Positions 1 to 7,754 of a DNA stretch of 16,009 bases are shown piece by piece. The stretch is from Tieghemiomyces parasiticus. Taxonomy: Eukaryota > Kickxellomycota > Dimargaritomycetes > Dimargaritales > Dimargaritaceae. Numbering within the stretch: position 1 is the stretch's first letter; each line of letters opens with the position of its first letter. The position numbers and the translations under genes are program-made. The stretch lies in the NCBI GenBank assembly GCA_027575765.1, contig JANBPT010001036.1, forward strand, positions 1 to 16,009, given 5' to 3'. Under the pieces are notes generated by a model that saw only the letters and a program-made list of their open reading frames with translations, was not told where the DNA came from and did no database searches.

Positions 1-363
1 AGCCCCGTTTGCCGAAATCAGGCCGAGAATCGTGAGGGACTGCCACTGACGCGACCGGACGGCCTTGTAGCTATGCACCAGGGCCCACGAAAGCGACCAC
101 GCGGTGCAGACCCCAGCGCCGATCTCGTAGTCATGGATGTGGCTAGCGTACCCGGCCAGCGCGAATGGCACCGCAAACCCAAAGCTGTACAGCGGGTACG
201 GAAGGCCAGGAACTTTGCGCAGGGCCAGCTGGAAGGCTGTCAAACAGAGCGCCGAGTTGGCCCATGCCGGGTAGGGTGACCGCGCCCACCGATCGAGAAA
301 ATTGCGGTCATTGGCCGGATTGTACTTGGTGTAGTAACCGCCAGAGGGTTCCTCAGTAGGCAT
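1..363 (-). CDS. AIM19: Aim19-like mitochondrial membrane protein, 3' end cut by window edge
   Basis: An ATG at 363-361 opens 121 codons with no stop before the window edge, so the C-terminus is missing. The protein has a polar N-terminus (residues 1-29), then the motif SPYPAWANSAL (29-39). Hydrophobic stretches lie near 37-49, 57-75 and 82-97, and a fourth begins near 108. The stretch DYEIGAGVCTAWSLSWAL (78-95) and the spacing of the hydrophobic segments resemble what I recall of fungal Aim19 (altered inheritance of mitochondria protein 19), a small multi-pass protein whose biochemical role is unknown. No intron is seen. The start is supported by an AT-rich TATA-like palindrome about 40 bases upstream. 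The family call rests on recalled similarity, so another small mitochondrial membrane protein is possible, but that this is a real gene is well supported by the long open frame and its composition. Confidence 0.62.
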   Translation of the reverse strand, partial: MPTEEPSGGYYTKYNPANDRNFLDRWARSPYPAWANSALCLTAFQLALRKVPGLPYPLYSFGFAVPFALAGYASHIHDYEIGAGVCTAWSLSWALVHSYKAVRSRQWQSLTILGLISANGA

Positions 364-888
364 GGCAGGCAACGGAAATCACTAAACGGAGGTCGTGAAA
401 TTATTATATATATAATGGCTGAGAGTGAGTGGTTACGAATGCGAGCCATCGAGAACTGTGGGGAGAGGTCTAAGAAATCTGAGCGATTCCGGAATTCGCT
501 GACTAAATGGTGTGGCACAGCAGCCTTAGTGGCACTCCGCCGCAAGGGTACTATGGCGCTATACTGGATCGGCCAGCCTTATTGATAGGTAACGTGGTCG
601 ATTGGCGCTTCTCCAACCTATTCATTCTTCGACCCGGAAGGGTGCCTGCCCCACTACGTCCTTTACTCTAGCTATCCTCAAGACGCTTGGTGGTATAACG
701 TAAAATTACCAGTAAGTCGGTGCCTTAATAGTCTTCATTATAAGCGACAGGGGAGGGGGGCGCCGATGTTACTCTCTCTAGCCATCGTAAGCGCTACCTG
801 GTACCCTCCCAAACGGAACCCATCGGCTTATAGTTGACAGCCACCCAATCGGCAAAGTGTACCAACTGAACCGAAGGCGAGGATGTAG
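364..888. other. Intergenic spacer between AIM19-like gene and protease 3' end
   Basis: This 525-base spacer should hold the AIM19-like promoter, on the minus strand close to 364, and the protease 3' flank, close to 888. Short open frames here lack protein-like composition. Apart from the TATA-like palindrome at 403-416 I see no structured element. Confidence 0.5.
403..416 (-). promoter_or_regulatory. TATA-like palindrome upstream of the AIM19-like gene
   Basis: The 14 bases ATTATATATATAAT form a perfect palindrome about 40 bases upstream of the ATG at 363. It could serve as a TATA element, although the spacing would leave a very short 5' untranslated region. A chance AT-rich run is the alternative. 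Confidence 0.35.
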
Positions 889-2111
889 CTACCACCGATT
901 GACCCATTGCGAGCACAACAGGATGCTCGCGAGGTACGTTGCCCACGCTCCATATTCCGCTCTGCTCGCACTACTCGCCAAATACCACGGTCGGTACCGT
1001 TGAGCTCGTCCAAGCGGCACATCCTTCAACCACTCGCGGTGCACATCCAACCTAATATACAGGTCCAATCCGGCCGACTTGTCAATGTTATATGGTGGCG
1101 GGTATGCCGTAGAGCTTGTCAGTCCGTACACCCGCCACCTACCGCCGCCAGCACCATCGTCTTCCGATCGGTACAGTGGTCCTCCAGAATCGCCGCTACC
1201 GGTCCCCGCCGTAGTTGACCATGGGCTGACGTAAAAGAAGTGTCCCCAAAAGAAGTTGCCCGAGGTGATAAGCTGAGCCGGTCGGACATGGAGGTACGGA
1301 GCGACGGCATCGGTTGGGTTGTGAAGGGTTTCGATGGTAGTATTGGAGGTGCGAAGACCCCACCCGGCCTGTGTCAGCTCTGTCCCTGGCCGTGCATCGC
1401 CACCCGGCCCTGAGCCGATCATGACCCGTGGAGCCGGTCGTGTGGCATTGAGAATACGCAGCAAGGCGAGGTCGAACTGGGTCGGGGAAAATAGTGGGTG
1501 GGCAAACGGCGGTGGCACGTAGTGATTGTGGAGACCGGGTGGAGGGTGCGGGAATTCAACCAGGCATAATTAGGGCGGATAAAACCAAACATTAACGCAG
1601 AGGTCGGTCCAACCAAGTAACTACCGGCATCACTGGCTAGGGCTGATCAAAGGCTGTTGACATTCCTGCTTTAAACTCACACACACACATATATATTATA
1701 TACGGGGATTAGTAGAGATTAAACCAATCAACTTACCGCTGGTTTATCGGGCTTATATAGCGGGTGGATGTGAATATCAGCCACCCCCCACAGAGTCGGC
1801 TGCGCCTCGTCAACGTCACAAAATACCTGGACGTCGGTAGGTTCAACTACATCGCGCTTGTCTCTCATCACACAATGTGCTGCGGTGAGTAGCCAGGTGT
1901 CGGCCAAGTGGATTCCCGTACATCGCCCGATACCGTCACTTTTGATTTTGGAGTGTATCATTAAGATAAACGGTAGGTCCGAGGACTTGACCTGGGTACC
2001 GCCGACCACCCGGCGGACGAGCTGCGGGTGATGGCCGGTGGGTTCGGCCTGGACAGGAACTAGTGAGTACTGGAACGTTAGGAACAACGCGAGATATGTA
2101 AGGGGGCCCAT
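889..2111 (-). CDS. Secreted trypsin-fold (S1A) serine protease precursor, two exons
   Basis: Exon 1 is 2111-1737 and exon 2 is 1476-889, giving 320 residues. A signal peptide covers about residues 1-22, followed by a short propeptide ending RR at 33-34 before VVGG, the new N-terminus expected on activation. The catalytic triad is visible: His79 in TAAHC, Asp127 in FDLALL (right after the splice), Ser222 in GDSGGPL. The splice is phase 0: donor GTAAGT at 1736-1731, acceptor CAG at 1479-1477. It restores the usual eight-residue distance between the HPLY tyrosine and Asp127. One canonical disulfide (Cys64-Cys80) is present. The cysteines normally flanking the active serine and its partner are missing, and the residue at chymotrypsin position 189 is Gly (216), so trypsin-like Arg/Lys specificity is not expected. 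A hydrophobic C-terminal tail (about 303-313) is unusual. The family is sure; the substrate is unknown. Confidence 0.86.
1477..1736 (-). other. Intron of the S1A protease gene
   Basis: This 260-base intron has a GTAAGT donor and a CAG acceptor preceded by the pyrimidine-rich stretch TATTTTCCCCGACC. A good branch-like CTACTAAT lies near the donor, far from the acceptor, so the branch point in use is uncertain. The intron contains stop codons in the protease frame and a TA/TG dinucleotide microsatellite (about 1677-1702). Splicing here joins the HPLY region to FDLALL with normal S1A spacing, which is the main support for these borders. Confidence 0.75.
1677..1702. repeat. CA/TA dinucleotide microsatellite
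   Basis: A run of alternating CA then TA dinucleotides lies inside the protease intron. It is simple sequence with no sign of function. Confidence 0.8.
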
Positions 2112-3053
2112 ATCCTCCGCAAGACCCGAGAGCCGATCAGGAGGGGGGGGAGGCTAGACGGGCGCGGCCGGAGAATGAGGCCAAAAATGGATTAATGAAA
2201 ACGAAATATTAATAACAATAACCACTCAAACATTACATGGCAAGGTAAGGGCGCTGCAGCATGTCAAGTTACCGGTCTTCGGAACGAGAGCCGAGCCGCG
2301 GCGGTTATATATACCGGTACTGCAGGATCTTAGTGTATGGGTGTGGGGTTGGAAGGCGGGGAGTGGAGAGGAGTGGTCATCTGCTGGGTGGAAAGGGCTT
2401 GGCAGCTGACTGGTACGACGACTTGTACAACTCCGGTGACGGGATGAGTGTTGATGAGGCGTCGCCACCACCCTGCCCTGGCCATGTTCACTCATATAAC
2501 CTTTGGCAGTGGGTTTGGACATTAAGGGTCACCTACAGGACATCGGGTTGTAAATGCTCCACCAATGACAAACCTCGTAACGGGTTCCATGACATGACCT
2601 CCTCCCCCCCTGCTTTTCTAGACTGTTAAGAGGCCAATGTTTTTCATCAAGTAATGAGGGGGAAGGGCCCAGGGGTCTGATACTTCGCGACATGTTTGTT
2701 GGACTAGCAGTTGATGACATTTTTATTCCAACTTCCGGCTGGAGAAGGAGGCAAGAAGGGGGGCAGGCGCAATCCAGATCCCTAATAGGCCAACAGAACC
2801 CAACCACACATAAACATGCAACACCCACGCCACCACGCACTGCCATGGCAGAATACACGACGGACGCGGAAGATTGGTGTGCAGTGCAGATGAGCCTGTG
2901 CCGCCGCGGACAGGGAAATGGTGTACACTAAAAGGGGGTGGTGTTGGTCGCGGCGGTACGGAAAACAGTGGATGGTAAGACTCGCACGGACTCACAGCAC
3001 AAGAGCTAGAGGACGCACAAGGAGCTCCGCAAGATGGTGAACTACCTGACAGA
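2112..3053. other. Spacer between protease start and eL20 stop; no gene seen
   Basis: This 940-base spacer holds the protease promoter side (near 2112) and the eL20 3' untranslated region (near 3053). A minus-strand AATAAA at 2727-2722 could be a poly(A) signal for eL20, about 330 bases past its stop. Open frames on both strands (for example 2261-2629 +) have no recognisable domains and look accidental. Confidence 0.5.
2305..2313 (-). promoter_or_regulatory. TATA box candidate for the S1A protease
   Basis: On the minus strand this reads TATATATAA, about 195 bases upstream of the protease ATG at 2111. It is the only clear TATA element in the spacer. Position and orientation fit, but no transcript start can be seen. 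Confidence 0.45.
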
Positions 3054-4411
3054 TTAGCAGAAGGTCGAGGGACGCTTGGCGGTGACGATGGGGCGGAAGC
3101 GACGGTCGGAGGGCTGGCTGACACGGTGGGGGAGGGGGAAGCGCAGCTTCTTGACCAGGAGCTGGCGGATGTAGGGGCGACGCACGTCCTTGTTGGCAAC
3201 CTCGGCAACCCGGATGATCTGGATCGAGCCGAAGCGGGCACGGTGGCGGGCGGCCATGTCCTCGTCTATAAAGTTGGTAAAATTGCCGGGATTAGGAGGA
3301 GGAGGAGGGGGTTGCCACAACAAATAGATGGGTTAGTTTTCGTATACAGGCATATAAATAATAAGGGTGTATGAGAGGTGAGCGTGATGTGAAAACGGCA
3401 GTACTGAGCAATCACAGCTCGACGGTTCCGCAGCGGGTGGGGGATTCTGCAATCCGCGCTTCTACCGTGTGACACATTTCACCACATCAAGGTTTCGCAA
3501 ATCCAACCTCCATTCTCTCAGGTATCATGAACTTACAGCAAGCCTGGACGGCAGCGCAGCGGGACAGCTCGCGGTACTCCTTGTACATGTTGTGGGTACC
3601 GGAACGCGAGTCGTAACGGAGCCAGATGCCGAAGTTCTTGATCTTGAGGGGGAATTCCTCGTTGATCTTGTTGAATCCGACAATCTCACCGTGCACCTTC
3701 TTGATCTTCTTGAGGCGGTTCAAGAAGTACCAGAAGCGGCTCTTGGCCACCAGGTCGTTCGGCGCGAAAATGCGCATGCGGTACAGACGAGGGGTCGGCT
3801 CCTTATCGGTGGGGAGCGCGCGGCCCACGACGGAGTACTCGGAGAACTGTAGAGGGTAGTGTAGGACAGATGGATGGATGAACGGTATGTTTTTGTAAGG
3901 GTTAGGTTTTGCTACGACAGGTGAGCGAGCACAACTGGGACCATCGCAACGATCGTGCTTCTCACTGCTTGTACAGGAGAACAGGTCGTAGCTGACTTTC
4001 ACCAAATTATTCGCTTGCGATGGGTAGCGGGGTCCACCGCCGTTCCGTCGTTGGTCTGGTCTCATCAGTTTCAAGCAATCCATCCGTCCATCCTGCACTC
4101 GAGCTATACGATCTCTAACTGTGCGATCCCCCTCCTCCAGTAACGGACAGACTATAGCCGCAATGTAGTTTAGAAGCTAATCTACAGGCCCATGTTTAAC
4201 TGTTCGAAGCCCTGGCCGTCGAGAAACGGCTACCCGCGGCTCAATCGCCACCGAGACCTTTTGCCATCGGTGACAGGAGCGCCTGGAGAACAAGGTTCAG
4301 GACGTAACGCCGGTGCACTGGCGGATGAACGGATGGATGGATGGACGACGTTTGGACGGGATGACGGCGTGGAGCTACGGATTGTACGGTAGGTCCACTT
4401 ACGCGGGACAT
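3054..4411 (-). CDS. RPL20: 60S ribosomal protein eL20 (L18a; yeast Rpl20), three exons
   Basis: Exons are 4411-4403 (ATG TCC CGC only), 3846-3537 and 3265-3054, giving 176 residues against 172-174 in yeast. eL20 is a structural component of the large ribosomal subunit. Diagnostic blocks are [11 protein letters not shown] near the N-terminus, [55 protein letters not shown] after the second splice, and the C-terminus KFRFPLP-like/KRPSTFC. All match the yeast protein block by block and leave no gap. Both donors are GTAAGT; acceptors are CAG (3849-3847) and TAG (3268-3266). The second intron splits a Tyr codon (T|AC). A three-codon first exon followed by a long intron is common in fungal ribosomal protein genes. 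The gene is divergent from U1-70K across 1.2 kb. Confidence 0.96.
3266..3536 (-). other. Second intron of the eL20 gene
   Basis: This 271-base phase 1 intron has a GTAAGT donor and a TATAG acceptor. Its removal joins AAVQAC to [12 protein letters not shown] exactly as in other eL20 proteins. A CCTAAT branch-like sequence lies about 30 bases before the acceptor. Confidence 0.9.
3847..4402 (-). other. Long first intron of the eL20 gene
   Basis: This 556-base phase 0 intron has a GTAAGT donor right after codon 3, a CCTAACCC branch-like site and a CTCTACAG acceptor. It carries two short GGAT tetranucleotide runs (about 3868-3879 and 4331-4344). I looked for box C/D or H/ACA snoRNA signatures, since ribosomal protein introns often host them. 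I found one CTGATGA without a convincing partner D box. Confidence 0.88.
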
Positions 4412-4578
4412 GGCGGAGCTATTATTCCGGGAGGGGTAAACCTGCGACAGAAAAGGAGTGGGTGGTGACAAGAAAACACCGGCAAGGGAAATAAAGAGGC
4501 AGAACCTTGATATTGCTAGTTGGCCAACTACCTTGTATCGAATTGCACTCACAAGGCCTGGCAGTCCCACTGGCCCAT

Positions 4579-4592
4579 CCCCCCCCCCCCCC
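4579..4592. repeat. 14-base C homopolymer
   Basis: An uninterrupted run of 14 C lies in the eL20 upstream region. It could be a poly(dC:dG) promoter element or mere simple sequence. Its exact length may be affected by sequencing error. Confidence 0.8.
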
Positions 4593-4926
4593 ACCGAGAG
4601 GGGGAAGGGATTGTGAACAACTTGGCTTGGCCAAGGCGGCCCTTTCACCTCAACTTGTGGCGTTCGCTAACGGCTGGCAGCATTTTAATGAGCACCACTG
4701 GTTTCCCTGCCATTCGTGTCCCTTGAGTCGACCGGTCATTGGACGGGTGAGGTCTAGGTGGGGAATTTTATCGTTACGGATGGCATATTTTTACCCCGCC
4801 ATATCGGTCTAGATAGCCCGATCAACGGAGTGAGGGGAGGGGCAATACTACAGCTTAACTACTAATGGACATGCCATGCTCCCAGACCTTTGTAGCTAAC
4901 CCAGGCGGCTTAGAGGGTCTTCAGCT

Positions 4927-4938
4927 CCCCCCCCCCCC
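4927..4938. repeat. 12-base C homopolymer
   Basis: A second uninterrupted C run lies in the same spacer, about 350 bases from the first and on the same strand. No function can be assigned. Confidence 0.8.
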
Positions 4939-5622
4939 TCCTAAGCCCTCCTGCCCCACATGTCACAAGAGTCGAGTTGTTGAGTCCAACTGTGAACGTT
5001 GGACTAGACTGTGCTAAATGCGAGTATCCTGCGAATATGGCAGAGTGATAGCGTCTGGTTAAGGGGCCCTGTGTATGTGTGTGTGGGTGTGGATGTCGTG
5101 ACAACTGACCGTCGCTGCCCAACGCCTCCCCAGCTTGGTGTAGTTGTGGTGACCTACACCACATCCCCCTAGTGTGTGTTCCAGACAAAGCCTCACCGTC
5201 GACGGACGCATTGGTGTCCAAGAACGCTTACATGTAGCCCGAAATGGCTTGCCGATAGCAACCGGCGCCGCTGCATCATACGTCCGTTCATTATCGGTGC
5301 CATAGGATTTTAGCTCAGAAAGTCGACCATGTTGGCGGTCTTCCATTATGTCTGAGGGACTAGGGTAGTCAGCGGCTAGCCAAGGTCCCACGCAATGGCC
5401 GTCAGCCTTTCTTTTTCCCGCACCCTTTTTTAGACCGTGTTGTACTCACTATCGGCTTATAACCTGTACCCCTAATTAACTTGACTCCTTGCTTCATCCT
5501 CGCATGTGCCTTGTTTTTTTTACGCCACTTGCTAAGTTTTTTTCTTCTTTAAATAGCATTCCGGCATCTTAGACAATTACCACTCCTTGCCCTGGACCCC
5601 CCTTCGTTAATTACAGTCGACC

Positions 5623-6933
5623 ATGACGGATCGTCTACCCCAGCGTCTACACGCACTCTTCGCCGCGCGACCAGCGCCACCGCACCTCCCACCGATCGAT
5701 CGCGATCCGGAAGAGCGGCGGGGACCACAGCTCAGCGGTATCGGCGAGTACGCGGCACTTCTCAGCAAGCTTGACAAGATCGAACCGCCGGCCGACTTTG
5801 TGCCGGACAACCAGCCACTTTCAGGCGGGAATCTTCAGAAGGGACAGGCCCTCGAACGCCGCCAGCAACGTGCCGCCCAGCACCGGGCGTCGTTTGAGCG
5901 CCAGCTGAAGGAATTCGAAGAGACCTATGCCTCCGGCGCGGATGGCAGTATCAATGCTAAAGGCGAAGGAGATCCCTACCGTACGCTGTTCATCGGCCGG
6001 CTCGACTACACCCTCTCTGAGCAGGACCTGCGCCGCGAGTTTGAGGTTTACGGGGCCATCCGCCGGGTTCACCTCATTCGTGACCGTGAGAGCAAACCTC
6101 GGGGCTATGCGTTTGTTGAGTATGAGGACGAGAAGGGGGCGTTAAGCGCCGTGCGCGACGCATCAGGGATGAAGCTCAAAGACCGTCGGATCGTCGTGGA
6201 CGTCCAACGTGCCGGGACGGTTGAAGGATGGAAGCCGCGGCGGTTGGGTGGTGGGGTAGGCATCTCCTCGCGGGCCGCTGATAAGCGTGATCTCAAGGCC
6301 GCCGAGGCGGGTGGTCGCTACTCGTATGCCGACCCGTCTTACCGCGACGGCGGAGGTGGTGGCAGCCGCAGCCGGTACCGTAGCCATGGGTACCGGGATC
6401 GTGAGGAGTACCATAGCCGCCGCTCCGACCGTGACTCCCGGTACGATCGTGATGACCGTTATAACCGCCGCTCCGACCGCGACTATAGCCGGCCGAGCCG
6501 CCACGGCGACAGATACGACGAGGGCGATCGCTATCACCGCGCTGAACAATCACACCGGTCTTCCTACCGTAGTGACCGTGATCGTGATTACAGCTACAGC
6601 CGACGCGACCGCGAGAGCGACCGTGACCGTGACCACCATCGTGAGAGCGAGCGTGACCGTCACCGCGAGAGTGACCGTGATCGTGACCATCACCGCGAGA
6701 GCGACCGTGACCGTCACCGCGAGAGTGACCGTGACCGTGACCGTCACCGCGGGAGTGATCGGAACCGGAGTAGCCGCCAAGACCGAGACTATAGCACTGG
6801 CGGTAGCGCCAACCGTGAACCGCTCACCAGCAATGGTGGTAGCGTTAAGCGCTCGCGTGGTGAGGATGGGGAGATTGACGATGTGCCCGAGGTGACCGCT
6901 GACACCAAAAAGACCAAGGTGGATAAGGATTAG
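5623..6933 (+). CDS. SNRNP70: U1 small nuclear ribonucleoprotein 70 kDa (U1-70K)
   Basis: This 436-residue intronless gene encodes the U1 snRNP protein that binds stem-loop I of U1 snRNA and helps define 5' splice sites in the nucleus. The N-terminal U1-70K signature LPQRLHALFAARP (5-17) with LPPIDRDP (22-29) is followed by a charged helix (about 72-103). The RRM spans about 120-197, with RNP2 TLFIGRL (121-127) and RNP1 RGYAFVEY (160-167). The family-specific GWKPRRLGGG (202-211) follows directly. The C-terminal half (about 247-390) is rich in Arg, Asp, Ser and His, like the low-complexity tail of animal and plant homologues, and the protein ends in an acidic/basic tail. Length is almost the same as human U1-70K (437). 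The ATG at 5623 is the first in frame and begins the conserved block. Confidence 0.95.
   Translation: MTDRLPQRLHALFAARPAPPHLPPIDRDPEERRGPQLSGIGEYAALLSKLDKIEPPADFVPDNQPLSGGNLQKGQALERRQQRAAQHRASFERQLKEFEETYASGADGSINAKGEGDPYRTLFIGRLDYTLSEQDLRREFEVYGAIRRVHLIRDRESKPRGYAFVEYEDEKGALSAVRDASGMKLKDRRIVVDVQRAGTVEGWKPRRLGGGVGISSRAADKRDLKAAEAGGRYSYADPSYRDGGGGGSRSRYRSHGYRDREEYHSRRSDRDSRYDRDDRYNRRSDRDYSRPSRHGDRYDEGDRYHRAEQSHRSSYRSDRDRDYSYSRRDRESDRDRDHHRESERDRHRESDRDRDHHRESDRDRHRESDRDRDRHRGSDRNRSSRQDRDYSTGGSANREPLTSNGGSVKRSRGEDGEIDDVPEVTADTKKTKVDKD
6601..6757 (+). repeat. In-frame RD/RE-type tandem repeat in U1-70K
   Basis: Near-repeats of GAGAG(T/C)GACCGTGACCGT-type sequence encode units such as ESDRDRHR and ESDRDRDHHR (residues about 327-378). 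Unit lengths alternate between 8 and 10 codons, so the array is imperfect. Such arrays gain and lose units easily, so length variation between strains is likely. Confidence 0.8.
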
Positions 6934-7432
6934 GTCCAACGTTGTCGAAGCCCTCCTAAAGGTGCCCCCCCCACACACACACACACATACCCCTTCCCTT
7001 CCTCCCCCTGGATACACCATAATTAAGCACGTAAGGTCTCATGTTGCTAGGCTATGCAACCCCGGAATGCATGCGTATGTTGCTTGTTTACCCTTCATCG
7101 CATGGTGTAAACCTTCACTCCTCCCATTCGTCGCACCGCTCCGTTGGCCGGCACCTCGCACATGGGCCACTTCCTCTCCCCTCTCCCCCTTTTCTTTCGG
7201 AGTCAATTATCTTTTTTATCCGCCTTCGAATCTAGATATCTTGTTTCGGATTCACCTACATTTTGTTTTTTCTAATCCATCAATAGCAGCTTGGCGGGTT
7301 TCCTTTTCCTAGGTGAGTTGGACTTTTTTCGCGTCCTACGACCGGCTAGTCCCGTCCTTCGCAAGCCTGGGTAGCGTGTAAGTCACGTCGTTCCTCATCC
7401 CTTCTTCTCGATACATGCCGCGCTCGGAATAC

Positions 7433-7586
7433 GGTAAGTGAGGGTAAGTCTTGCTCGGTAATAAATCCACCCACCCCTTCCGCCGCATCCACCACTTTGG
7501 GTCGCTTTTCAATGGGTAAGGTAAGCCCCCCTGAGATCCACCGTCCCATGCCATGTAGTCTGATGGCGGTTAATGAAATAGGTAAG
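7433..7586 (+). promoter_or_regulatory. Cluster of five GGTAAG motifs around an AATAAA
   Basis: GGTAAG occurs at 7433, 7443, 7515, 7520 (overlapping the previous by one G) and 7581, all on the U1-70K strand. AATAAA lies at 7460-7465. The motif matches a 5' splice site, the sequence recognised by U1 snRNP. About 0.04 copies would be expected in this length with equal base use. Any regulatory role is inference. Confidence 0.35.
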
Positions 7587-7703
7587 GGGCTTCCATTTCG
7601 CCTGAATATCACCAGGGCGCACAAACGTTAAAAATACATGTTTAATGGCTACTAAAATTAAACCGTCAACACGACCAGTAAGAAGTGAGGTATGTGTGTG
7701 GGT

Positions 7704-7730
7704 GAGAGAGAGAGATAGAGAGAGAGAAAG
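7704..7730. repeat. GA dinucleotide microsatellite
   Basis: An almost pure GA run with one T interruption lies just past the Scm3-like stop codon, in its presumed 3' untranslated region. Confidence 0.85.
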
Positions 7731-7754
7731 AAGGCAGGCCAGCTCGTGGTGTCT

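Larger units (their letters stand above)
4412..5622. promoter_or_regulatory. Divergent spacer between eL20 and U1-70K
   Basis: This 1.2 kb region holds the promoters of two divergently transcribed genes. It contains two long C runs (4579-4592 and 4927-4938), a TG-rich tract near 5070-5095, and T-rich pyrimidine tracts at about 5407-5432 and 5513-5555 upstream of U1-70K, a composition common in fungal promoters. No canonical TATA box stands out. One weak cryptic exon on the minus strand (5346-5232) is treated in the findings. Confidence 0.55.
6934..7754. other. Convergent spacer between U1-70K and the Scm3-like gene
   Basis: This roughly 820-base spacer lies between the 3' ends of two convergent genes. 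It contains a CA run (about 6968-6986), a C/T-rich stretch (about 7170-7320), a GGTAAG motif cluster (7433-7586) with an AATAAA inside it, and a GA microsatellite. Open frames here lack protein-like features. Confidence 0.55.

Noticed and set aside
2261..2629. 122-codon plus-strand open frame with ATG
   Set aside because: No recognisable domain, odd composition, and it lies in the presumed promoter of the protease gene; chance frame most likely.
2723..3241. 172-codon minus-strand open frame
   Set aside because: It overlaps eL20 exon 3 in another frame; Ser/Pro-rich composition comes from shifting the ribosomal protein frame.
4030..4075. CTGATGA in the eL20 first intron as a box C/D snoRNA
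   Set aside because: No convincing D box or terminal stem at a suitable distance.
4192..4225. Possible tRNA B box (GTTCGAAGCCC)
   Set aside because: The flanking bases do not form a T stem and no A box or acceptor stem is found at the right distance.
6163..7020. Long minus-strand frames rich in Val/Thr/Ala
   Set aside because: These are antisense shadows of the Arg/Asp-rich repeats of U1-70K.
7425..7450. Minus-strand ACTTACC resembling the 5' end of U1 snRNA
   Set aside because: The following sequence does not match U1 stem-loop I and no Sm site is present; it is the complement of the GGTAAG motifs.
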